Part shown: positions 40,307 to 51,526 of the stretch, piece after piece
How the letters are laid out: every line of letters starts with the position of its first letter
Position numbering within the stretch: the first letter of the stretch is position 1
NCBI GenBank assembly: GCA_002104945.1
Contig: MCFH01000057.1
Location: 248,001 to 312,000 of the forward strand
DNA: 64,000 bases
Reading direction: 5' to 3'
From: Piromyces finnis
Taxonomy: Eukaryota > Neocallimastigomycota > Neocallimastigomycetes > Neocallimastigales > Neocallimastigaceae
Translations under genes and position numbers: made by a program
Notes under the pieces: generated by a model
Databases searched by the model: none
Told to the model about the DNA's origin: nothing
The model's input: only the letters and a program-made list of their open reading frames with translations

Positions 40307-42520
40307 TGTAACTAATTGAAATTAATTCTTAAGTTAAACTCGTTTTTATATTTTTTCTTTATATCTATTTTTATCATGATATGATAAAAACTTTTATAAT
40401 TTAAGAGATAATAAATCATTTATTTCTTTTATTCCTTTAAAAAAACAAATTAAGATAAAAAAAAAAGTATTTTATTAATACTAATTAACATTGTAAATAA
40501 TATTTTTGTCTTTTTTTAATAAAAGTATACTAAATCTATTCTGTAATAATTTAAAAATAATATAATATAAATAAATATTTGTAAAACTTTTAAACAATTA
40601 CATATATCAAATAAAATACTTCAATTTATATAATAAATATGTATATATTATATTATAACTATTAAACTATTAAAATTATAAAATCATTTTTAAACATTAA
40701 TTAAACATATTCAAAGTTTAAAAAACTTTTTTTTTAATATTAATAATAATTTGTCTTATATTTAAATGCCTTCTTTTAATTAATTTTCAAATCAATAGGA
40801 TTAAAATCTATTATTTTATATTTTATATTTTTATAGCATTTAATATGTTATTAAAAAATTGGTATTTATACATAATATTTTATTATTATTTTGTTGTTGT
40901 TATTCTTTTTTTCTTTTATGTATTTTATATATTCGTTATTGTTTTTTTTAAAAAAAAAAAAAAAAGAAAGAAAATTGATAATTGATAAGAATTTGTGGTT
41001 CTTATATAAATAAGGATTGGTTTATTATTACAATTATGATAACTTTGTTAATAGTTTACTGCATTTATTTTGATAACCCATTCCAATGAAAAAAAATAAC
41101 ATGAATTTATTTATTATAACTTTTATACATCAAAATCATTAATAAATACAATAATTTTATTTTATTTTTTTTATAGACTATATATAAGTTTACTTCATCT
41201 TTTTTGTTTATTCTATTTTTCTTAAAAAAAAAAAAAAAGAAGAAAGAAAGGGTTATAATAATTATAATAATTAAATGGGTTAAAGTTTAACTTTAATCCA
41301 CCTGCTGAAAAAGTCGACTGTTTTTTTTTTTGTTTGTTTGTTTGGAGCTGAGTAACTTTAAATATTAAAATTTTTATAATTCTAGAGAAATTAAAATTAT
41401 TAATTAAATTATTTTTTATTGATTTGATATTTGATTATTAATAAAGATAAAAAAAAAAATAAAAAAAGGTTTATCAAAAAAAATAATAATGTTAATTCAA
41501 TAATACCATTTTAAAATCATAAATCTTTAAAAAAAAAAAAGTTAGTAAAATTAAAAAATATATATGTAATTATGTAATATCTAACATTAATAAATGGCTA
41601 CCTTTTTATTGTAACATTAATATTGGATTCATATTCATATACAAATGTATAGCCCAAATAAAAAGGAACAATGATAAATATTGAGATTGTTAATGTATTA
41701 TACATATTATACCCATTATATATAGTATATACCTAAATAGTATTCATTCCAAAAGCTCAAACTTTAAATATTTAATTACCTTTTATTATAAATGGATAAA
41801 AATTTTAATAAAAGAAAAAAATAATAATAATAGAGACAATAAAAGATATGTTTATACCTATTAAATATGATAAATATTAGACTTTAAACTTTTAAAAATA
41901 TAATTGTTCTTTTATAACAAATAGGCAAAAGCCTTTTATAAATATATTTACGAGTAAATGAATATCATATGGTGTCAGTGTTATAAGCAAATGCATCCAA
42001 TAAACCAAAAAAGTTAATAATTAATAAATTCTTTATCTCTTACTTTTTTATTAAAAAAAAAAAAAAATGCTAAAAGCCTTTTTTTAGACTTTTAAAAGAA
42101 AGGAAAGAAAAATTACAAACATAAATTTACAAAATCAATTCTTTTAAATAATTAAGTTTTTAAAACTCGAAAATTTATTTTATTTTTATTTTATTTTTTT
42201 AATTATTTAAATATATACAATTACAAATTAGCTAACTCATAAATTTTTATTATCAATTATTATTATTTTATAATTAATGCATTAAAAATCCTTATACTAG
42301 AAAAAAAAATAAATATAACAGAATAGTAAACACAAACACAAACACATAATATATATTAATTTAATTTCAATAAAATACATATCATTACTAAAAAAAAAAA
42401 ATAATTAATTTAACATTATTAAAAAAAAAAAACAATTTTAAAAAGAAAAATACAATTTTAATTTGATAAATAAATAAATTTCAATACAATTATTTTTATT
42501 CTATCATTTCATTATTATTC
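40307..42520. other. Intergenic, CEP290 3' flank and TLDc gene upstream region
   Basis: 2.2 kb of AT-rich DNA with many A8-A15 and T8-T10 tracts. A 22-bp near-palindrome (GGTTAAAGTTTAACTTTAATCC) starts near 41279. The final ~450 bp is A/T-only low complexity and presumably contains the TLDc gene promoter and leader. No coding sequence was recognised. Confidence 0.6.
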
Positions 42521-45500
42521 ATGGAGAACGAAATCTCTACTTTATCAATACCAGAAGATATTAAAAAAGGGACAATGGAATCACCAACAAATACGATGAA
42601 TGTAAATGAAACAAATACACCAATCCTTCAAGTTGAAGGAAACACAAATAGTAATCACCGTCCGGAAATGGATAATTCTGATATAACAACAGATGTTACA
42701 GAAGAAATAAAAAATGATGATTTAAATAATAGTTATGCCGAAAACGAAAAAGCAGTCAGTACTGGAATCTCAAATACTCTAGATGATTCTAAAAATGAAA
42801 TTAATGAAAATGAAATCAATGAAGATGGAATAAATGATGATACCAATAATGAAGTCAATGAAAATGAAATTAATGAGGATGAAATAAACGATGATACCAA
42901 TAATGAAGTCAATGAAAATGAAATTAATGAAGATGAAATAAATGATGATACCAATAATGAAGTCAATGAAAATGAAATTAATGAAGATGGAATAAATGAT
43001 GATACCAATAATGAAGTCAATGAAAATGAAATTAATGAAGATGGAATAAATGATGATTCTAATTATGACGCTGTTGAAGTCGATAATAATATTAGCGATG
43101 ATTCCAATAACAAAGATAATCTCGCCGATGATGATAAAATTAATGAAAATGAAATCAATGAAAATGAAATTAATGAGAATGAAATCAATGATGATATTAA
43201 TAATGAAATCAATGAAGATGGAATAAATGATGATATCAATAATGAAGTCAATGAAAATGAGATTAATGAGGATGAAATCAATGATGATATTAATAATGAA
43301 ATCAATGAAGATGGAATAAATGATGATACCAATAATGAAGTCAATGAAAATGAAATTAATGTGAATGAAATAAACGATGACATTAATAATGAAGTCAATG
43401 AAAATGAAATTAATAAGGATGAAATAAACGATGACATTAATAATGAAGTCAATGAAAATGAAATTAATGTGAATGAAATAAACGATGACATTAATAATGA
43501 AGTCAGTGAAAACGAAATTAATGAGGATAAAATAAATGATGATACCAATACCAATAATGAAATCAATGAAGATAGAATAAATGATGATATCAATAATGAA
43601 GTCAATGAAAATGAGATTAATGAGGATGAAATCAATGAAAATGAAATAAACGATGTTACTAATAATAATGAAATTAATGAAATAATGGAAAATGAAGTTA
43701 ATAATAATATCAATGATTTTAATAATGAACCTGTTGAAAATGAAATTAATAATAATGCCAGCAATGATTCTAATAATGACTTTGCTAAAATTGTTGATAA
43801 TACTAACAATAACTTCAACAACGAAATTATTGAAAATGAATTTAAGGAGATTTCAAGCAATAATGATAATATTGTTAATGAATTTAAAGAAAACACCAAA
43901 TCATCAAATAGTGGAATTCCAGTAATAAATGTTGAAGGTATGTCAGACGATGAAAATGATGCTATTTATAGTCCAATAGATAATGTTGATACTTCTATGG
44001 ATAGTCCAGCCATCATGAAAGATACCACTGATCCTGTTTCACCAGTCTCTCCAATTAATACAGATTTACCACAAAATCAGAATACTAATCCAAGTTTAAA
44101 TTCTGCAACTAGTACTGCAAGTGAGGCCATATCTAATGCATGGAGTTCTGTTTCTAATTATTTATGGTCTTGGTTTGAACAACCAGCTGAAAATATACCA
44201 GAAAGTATAGAAGAAGAACAATCCCCTACTAGTAATAAAACAAATACCCAATCTGAAACATCTGGTACTAATTATTATACCAGTTTTTTTGGTTCTTTCT
44301 TTAGTCGACCAGCCGCAACAGAAAGTACTACTAATAATACTTCACTTGAGAAGAAGGTCAGTAATAGTAGTCTTTCCTCCTCTCGACTTAGTTTATTAAG
44401 TCAACAAGCTCGTATGAATTCTGTTCAATTTATTGGTCTTGAAGAAAGCGATGAAGATGTCAAGCCAATTATTAATCATGAATTAACTGACTATATTCGA
44501 CCACATTTACCTTTATATCAACGTGAATCACCAAAGTGGGTACTTCGTTATTCCACAACGCAACATGGGATTAGTTTAAATACGCTTTATAAAAATGTTG
44601 AAAATGCTGGCCCACTTATACTTGCTATTCGCGATACCGAAAATAATGTAAATGATCGTATATACAAGTTACAAACAATAATATCATACCTTTTCAATAA
44701 TAATAAATAGATATATTAATAGATTTTTTTTTTTTTTTTCATACTAATATTTCATTTAAATAGGTATTTGGTGCCTATGTTTCAGAAAGTTTCCATGTCA
44801 GTAAAGGATTCTATGGTACAAGAGAATGGTAAATTTTAAATTATTATGAAAATAATAAGAAGAATATAATTTTTGATATTATTTATATATATATATAAAA
44901 GTACTATTATACATTATCTTACCTTGTTTTATTACCTCCTTCTAATTTTAATAATATAAATCATTATATACATATTCTTTTTATTATTATTATTTTTTTT
45001 CTTTCATAGTTTCCTATGGAAATACGTTAAAGGGGGATTAAAAATGTACCCAACCTCAGGATATAATGAATACTTTATTCTTTCTGAATCAGATTATATT
45101 GCTATTGGTGGAGGGTAATTATTATTATTTTTTTTTTTTAATATAAATTTAAATGGGCAATTAAGGAAGAAGAAAAAAAAAAAAAAAAGATTAAAGCTAT
45201 TTAAATAAAAAAATTAGATAATCTATTCTTTATCATTATTCATGATACAGTTAAATATTAATTTTTTTCTTATTTTATGTATATATAATGATATATTATA
45301 GAAATGGTAACTATGGTTTATACATTGATGAAGGTAATTTAAACTTTAATTCTTCTCGAATATTTTAAATAACTAAATTTTTTACTAAAACTTTTTTTTT
45401 TTTTAATAATTAATTCTCTTTTTAGATATACAAAACGGACAATCTTCTGAATGTACAGCCTTCTTTAATGAACCACTCTCCTCTTCGGTTCATTTCCAAA

Positions 45501-45535
45501 TTCTTTCTTTAGAAGTTTGGGCATTTGAAATGTAG
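42521..45535 (+). CDS. TLDc-domain (OXR1-like) protein with long acidic Asn/Glu repeat
   Basis: Five exons: 42521-44647, 44764-44828, 45010-45114, 45302-45333 and 45426-45535, giving 812 aa. The C-terminal ~155 residues form a TLDc domain: KWVLRYSTTQHGISLNTLYK, VFGAYVSESFHVSKGFYGTR, CFLWKYVKGGLKMYP, YFILSESDYIAIGGGNGNYG and the closing LSLEVWAFEM. TLDc proteins (OXR1, NCOA7, TBC1D24) are linked to oxidative-stress protection and bind or regulate the V-ATPase (family knowledge). Residues ~92-390 are an 18-residue Asn/Glu/Ile/Asp repeat, strongly acidic and presumably disordered. A Ser/Thr/Pro-rich linker with Trp/Phe-rich patches (YLWSWFEQP, YYTSFFGSFFSRP) connects repeat and TLDc. Exon 4 is only 32 nt. 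The repeat suggests a binding or tether region, but no function can be read from it. Confidence 0.88.
42794..43690 (+). repeat. In-frame 54-bp coding repeat (18-aa NEVNENEINEDEINDDTN units)
   Basis: Tandem imperfect copies of a 54-bp unit encode 18 residues built from three six-residue modules with Asn and Ile/Val in fixed places. The first four or five copies are nearly identical at the DNA level, indicating recent unequal crossing-over or slippage. Later copies are shuffled and partly deleted. The reverse strand gives a spurious Ser/Leu-rich frame. Confidence 0.9.
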
Positions 45536-46066
45536 ATTAGATTTAAATTTTATTTTTCTTTTCATTGTTTTACAATTTCATTTTTATAATTTTTTATTAG
45601 TAGTATTATTTTTTTATCATTTTTTTTATTAACATTTAAATAGGATATATTTATATAATATGTAATTATAAAAATATATCTATAGTAAGCATAACTTTTT
45701 TTTTCTTTTCAATCAAAATATAAAAAATAGGATAATAATAATTTTAAATCATTTAAAACTATTTATTCCCTAAATTTATTATAATATATATATACATTTT
45801 TTAATACGTTTATACTCATCTTTTCTTTAAAATTTAAATAAAATAAATATATTCAAATATAAAAATTGCATAATAATAATAATAATAATAAATGATGAAT
45901 AAATAGTATTGATAGCTATTAATAATTACACTATATTCTCATTTATTAATTGTTTATTCCATTAAATAAAATAAAAAAAAAAAAAAAAAAAAAAAAAGAG
46001 CCTATTATTATTGCTATATTTATATTTAATATAATATAAAAAAAAAACTAAATTTTTACTATTTAT
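45536..46066. other. Intergenic, TLDc gene 3' flank
   Basis: 530 bp of AT-rich sequence including a short AAT array near 45881 and a poly-A tract near 45971. No gene was recognised. Confidence 0.55.
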
Positions 46067-46080
46067 AATTTTATTATAAT
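46067..46080. repeat. SINE target-site duplication, left copy
   Basis: AATTTTATTATAAT, identical over 14 bp to 46638-46651, directly abuts the SINE poly-A/T tail. Confidence 0.85.
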
Positions 46081-46637
46081 TTTTTTTTTTTTTTTTTTTT
46101 TTTAACTTCCGAGTGCATTTCTCCCATCGATCAGAGTTAGCTCCAATGGTGGTTCTTAGAGAAACGTTGGCTCATTCCTATTGCTAGGTGGTTGTGACCC
46201 TCCTGGTCTGTCATACTGTTTCTTCAGCTTCGACGCTCACTTAATCCATGTACATTAGATGCATGTCGTTGTACGATATTTCACAACTACAATGCTAAGC
46301 CTCTTATAGTCAATTTGATCACGTGTCAACCGCCCCCCAATGTTTACACTTAAATTGATTAAGGAATATTATGTGTTTTTGGCATAGCCTAAGTCACCAC
46401 TTATTAAGTTCTAATTTGGAATGTACCATGTACACTAGACCCTCTCAGGCCGGCTAGACGAGTGTTATTATCATAGTAGTAAATTAGAAAGTTCATTTAT
46501 ACTTACCTGAATATCATAACCCAACCCATGGCAAACCCAGTGGGAAAATCCACAGGCACTGACATCTGCGGGGTCGAACCAGAAGCCTTATGTATGCTAA
46601 GGAAACGCCTTAACAACCAGGATAAAAACTGGAACGA
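46081..46637 (-). mobile_element. tRNA-derived SINE, complete insertion
   Basis: A 557-bp island of clearly higher GC than the surrounding DNA. Read on the minus strand it starts at 46637 with a tRNA-like head. A-box-like TGGTTGTTAAGG lies at 46619-46608 and a canonical B box GGTTCGACCCC at 46580-46570, spaced as in a tRNA gene. A 5-bp CCTTA/TAAGG stem with 7-nt loop (46602-46586) sits where the anticodon arm would be. A tRNA-unrelated body follows, and the element ends in a poly-A tail (T run 46081-46103 on the plus strand). Perfect 14-bp direct repeats flank it. This is the standard structure of a Pol III-transcribed non-autonomous retroposon mobilised by LINE machinery. No protein is encoded. 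Confidence 0.88.
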
Positions 46638-46651
46638 AATTTTATTATAAT
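46638..46651. repeat. SINE target-site duplication, right copy
   Basis: AATTTTATTATAAT, identical to 46067-46080, directly abuts the tRNA-like 5' head of the SINE. Confidence 0.85.
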
Positions 46652-46857
46652 AACAAAATATTAGTGTTAATAATAGAGTTGTAGTTGCAGTGTAATAATA
46701 TTAATATTAATATTAGTAGCAATATCAAAATTACTTTATATTTTTAAGTGGTAAAAAGGTAGTACAAATATTAAAAATAATTTGGTAAAAATTATTAAAA
46801 AAAAAAAAAAACTATAAATTTTGTATTACCATAAAATATTATATATAAATTTTCCTT

Positions 46858-46976
46858 TTTAATTTATTTATTTATTCATTTATTTATAAATTTATTATTT
46901 ATTTATTTATTTATTCATTTATTTATAAATTTATTATTTATTTATTCATTTATTTATAAATTTATTATTTATTTGT

Positions 46977-47027
<51 letters not shown>

Positions 47028-47040
47028 TATATTTATATAT

Positions 47041-47079
<39 letters not shown>

Positions 47080-47110
47080 TTTTACATTATTTATTTATTT
47101 ATTTATTTGT

Positions 47111-47157
<47 letters not shown>

Positions 47158-47170
47158 TATATTTATATAT

Positions 47171-47201
<31 letters not shown>

Positions 47202-47214
47202 TATATTTATATAT

Positions 47215-47249
<35 letters not shown>

Positions 47250-47290
47250 GTTAGTTAGTTAGTTAGTTAGTTATTTATTTATTTATTAGT
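46858..47290. repeat. Large (TTTA)n tetranucleotide array with TTAG block
   Basis: More than 400 bp of TTTA repeats with interspersed TTTATATA and TTCATTTATAAA variants. The array switches to about six copies of TTAG near 47248-47272. The forward open frame across it is repeat-derived. Confidence 0.92.
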
Positions 47291-48602
47291 TATAATTATA
47301 ACTTTTTAACATCATCTTTTTCTTTAAAATTAAAGATTTGTTCAAATATAAAACTTTTTTATACTAAAATTCAACATAGTAATACTATCATTTTCAAAAA
47401 TACTATTTTTACTTTTTCATTCTATTCCATAATTAAAAAAAATAATAGAATAATTATTTATTTAATCTTTTGTTTTTTCCTTATATCTAGAAATGTGAAT
47501 TTCTATAATATTTAAAATTATCCTTTTTTTTTAGTTCATTACCTTTATTATTTTAAACGTTTTTGTATTAAAGTAATTGCTTTTAACTATTTATTATAAT
47601 AATTATATTTAATAGTTTCTTTATTCTACCAGAATAGTATTATTATTAATACTAGATATACAAATTCTTCATAGAATTAGTTATGAATAGAATTATGTTT
47701 TTTTTATATGATCTGACTCTAAATTAAATCTAGAAAATTGTTTTACAATACTTTTTCTTTCTTTTATATTATTTATTAGGAAAAGGTGCAAGATAAATTC
47801 TTTTATATTTAAAATGATCATTTTTCCTACTCTCATTTCTTTTCTTTCAACCTTTTTCTTTTTATTCCACTTTTTTTTTAAAAATTCACTTTATTATAAT
47901 TAAAATTTGAAAATTTTTAAAAATAAAAAAAAAATTAATTTTAAAATTTTAAAAAATAAAAATATATTAAAATGATAGTTTTATTTAAATTTCCATATAT
48001 TATAATATACTGTTAATATAAGTAAATTCTATGCATTTTAATTAGTTTTTATTATCATATATAGTGGAATTTACATAAATATATCATACAAATAATACTT
48101 TATGACTATAATAATATCTATGTAAATATTACATTTATTTATGTAAATCAATATTCAAAGGCATGATTAATTCTTTAAACCTATCTATTATGAACGGTAA
48201 AATAAAAGTTACTTAAGCATCCATTATTGAATTTGATATATCTTTATTTATGAACAATTAAAAAAAAAAGTTATCATCATTTATAATATTCTATAATATT
48301 CTAAATTCTTAGTAGGAACAGGTCTTATAATTATTAATATAAGCCACATTAAAATAATAATGATTAAAGCCACATTAGAATACAAATGAATAAAAAAGAA
48401 TTAAGAATGAAATAAAGTTATTAAATTTTATATTAATAATATATTTGACATATTTTTTTTAATATATTTTAAATAAGCCAATTTAATTAAATATTAATTA
48501 ATTAATTTATATACTATTACTATTAAATAAATAAGTAGATGAATAATTAATTAACTAAATAAAATGTTAAAAAAAAGACTAATAAACAAAGGAAATCTTT
48601 AT

Positions 48603-48946
48603 TTAATTAGTGAATGAATAAATAAATAAATTATTGATAATAATCAAATAAATAGATAAATACAAAATAAATATACTATTAAAATAAGGTAATGCAGCAT
48701 GCAACATGCAATATGTACCAACATCAAGCAAGGTCATAAGTTTTCGTACAATGTATGAAAAATCAATAATTAATATTTGGTCCCTTAGTAATATACTGTT
48801 GAAATTGTTAATATAAACCAAAATGAAATCCATATTGAATTCTTTAGATACAAGTTCTACTATCAAATTTTCTTTAAAATATAGACCCACTGAAAGCATC
48901 ATCCGTAAAGCAAGAGCCTTTTTCAAAGAAAAAGACAACTTGAAAT
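48603..48946. pseudogene. Coding-like relic or short unrecognised ORF
   Basis: A patch of less biased composition inside the desert. The minus strand has an uninterrupted 111-codon frame (MSFSLKKALALRMMLSV...). The plus strand, from about 48674, reads more like ordinary protein (VPTSSKVISFRTMYEKSI; later FSLKYRPTESIIRKARAF) but has one in-frame TAA near 48816. No motif identifies a family on either strand, and no splice structure was evident. It may be a decayed exon or an insertion remnant; treat it as uncertain. Confidence 0.25.
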
Positions 48947-49477
48947 AATATATTATTAATGTATTATCTATATAATAATATTATTAAATAAATTAATTGA
49001 TAATATATTTATTTATTAAAATTGAATTATAAATCAATTTTATTAAGGTTTGAAAATTTATTTGATATTGGAGATATTATTTTAATTAATTTTATTTCAA
49101 AAAAAGTAATGACTCTATTTTAATATAATTATTATATATTGTAATAATATATATAATATATATTTTAATTTTAAAATAATATAAATTATTGTTTCAATTT
49201 TTATTACTTTTCATTTAACCATATATTTAAAATATATTAATTATAAACTTTAAAATTTTAAACAAAAAACGCTTCTTTAAACATTCTTTCCTTATTTGGA
49301 AGTTATCGACTGAATGAACTTTAATTAAAAATATATATTATGACTATAGTGTAATATATTAGTCATTATTTTTTGGTTCATAAAATATTTTTAGTAATAA
49401 ATAAACTATAGTTTATAATATAGTATAGTATACTCATATATTATATAAAAAGATACTGTAGTAGTCTTATAAAAAAA

Positions 49478-49497
49478 GGTAGGTGGGTGGGTGGGTG
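49478..49497 (+). other. G-rich run with quadruplex potential
   Basis: GGTAGGTGGGTGGGTGGGTG has five closely spaced G runs (two GG, three GGG) separated mostly by single bases. Such a run is rare in this AT-dominated sequence and could fold as a two-layer G-quadruplex. It has no nearby gene. Confidence 0.5.
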
Positions 49498-51526
49498 TTA
49501 GTATCAATGCTAGTGAAACTGGTAGTAATAACTTGATATAACATGTAAAGATGTAATAAATGAATGATTTTAAAACAAAGATTCTATTGATAATAGCCAT
49601 AATATCACGTCCTTTGACCATATTTTTTGGCATTATTTCTCAGCCAAAATTTTAATTATAAATAATAATTAAAATTGAATTAATTAAATTAAATTATATG
49701 AATTATATTGAAAAGAATGTTTATTATATTATTGAAATGTATTTGTAATATATTGATTGTGTATGATTAATTAGAATATATTTTTGATTTAATTTGATTA
49801 TATTGTAATATATGTATAATATGATTTATGAAATTTCCTAACTAAAAAAGAAAATAAACAAATAAAATAGCCTATATCCTCCTGGAGTAGTGGTAAAAAA
49901 AAGTAGGCATAATAAATTTAAAAAAGTGTCAATGATACTTTATAATAAAAAAAAAAAAAACATTTCTGCATAAAACAGTGAAAGCATAGAATGGAAAGAG
50001 ACCTTTTATATTGTTATTTTATACATAAAACATACTAATTTTTTAATTATTTCATTCCATCGATTAAATATTTTTTTTATTTATTAATTTTATTAATTAG
50101 TATTAATTTAATTATTCTTTTTTTTTGTATTACAATTTTTTAATATTATTTATTATTAAATTTTAAAATAAAAAAAATAAAATTTTATTTTTTATAAAAA
50201 CTGGTCTTTTTCATTTTTTTAAAAGTTATTTAGGTATAGGATTAATACTTTTTTTACATTATATTTTGTTGTTATTATTATTGTTATTATAAATAATTAA
50301 ATGAATTGTAAATAGAAAACTAAAAAAAAAAAAAAAACTTTTTAAAAGTAGAATAATAATAATAATAATAATAAAATAAATATATTTATAATATTAATAT
50401 ACCTAAAAAGTTTGTTTTTTAAGCCAAATAAAAAACGAATAACTCTCTATGTTTGTTTGTATATAGCATTATTAAAAGGTAAACCTCTAAATATTTATTA
50501 AACTTTACTGAGTGAGAAATATACAAATACAAATGCAAGGGAATTTACAAAATAAAAAAATATATAGATAAAGATAATTGAAAATTTAAAATAAACAAAA
50601 ATGTAAAAATGGCAATTTAAAATTATTATAAACAATAATCAAAGTAATTTTCAGAAAAAAAAAAAAAAAAAAAAGAATTATGAAAATAGGAATGAAAAGA
50701 TAACCTAATGAAAATAGTAAAAAAGTTTTAAAATACACAACAAATAAAGAATGAAAAATTGTTATTTAAAAGGATAATAACATGTTCATTCATACAATTG
50801 TTCTTAATTCAAAATAGGCAAATAAAATACAAATACGAATTTTTAATAAAAAAAACTATAATAGGATAAGCAATTTGCTCTTTCTTTCTTTCTACAAATA
50901 TATATATATTATAATAATAGTTATTACAACAAATAAATAATAAATAATTTTTTATAATTTCATTTATTTATTTATTTATTTCAACTAACACCACCGCCAT
51001 TATTCAACTATAAAATCATTTTGTTTTTTCAATTAAAATTAATTCGTTAAACACATTATTCTACTTTTAGACATATTGATATATTTATTTTTAATTTTAA
51101 ACTAAAAATTATCAACTAACTCATACTATTTTTTTGTATATATATTCTATCTGTATTTGTATATATTTCTTAAATAAATAATAATAAATAAATTAAATTT
51201 TCACATTCATAAAAAAACCAATTCTGGATAAATTTTAAAACCAATAATTAAATTTAAAATTTGATATTCATTATATATTCTACTATCTCTATCTATGTTT
51301 TAAAAGTATCGAAATCATTTTAATTAATTTAAGAAAAAAAAAAAATAGTTTTATAATAATAAAAAAGAAAGAGACATAAAACCAAACTTATACAAATTAT
51401 AAACAAAAAAAAACAATATTATCTTTAATTTTTTTTAAAAGAAAAAGAGTTTTATCTATTTTACCTTTATAAAACTTCTTTATTCGCATTTTTTTTATTT
51501 ACATAATTTTTTTTAAAGTATACATA

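Larger units (their letters stand above)
47291..51526. other. Gene-poor AT desert
   Basis: 4.2 kb without a convincing gene. It contains a weak coding-like island (48603-48946), a G-rich run (49478-49497), several poly-A tracts and, at its end, the leader of the RRM gene. No tRNA or other structured RNA was recognised. Confidence 0.55.

Noticed and set aside
42733-43899. Reverse-strand Ser/Leu-rich frames (95 and 278 codons)
   Set aside because: They are antisense shadows of the repetitive acidic segment of the TLDc protein.
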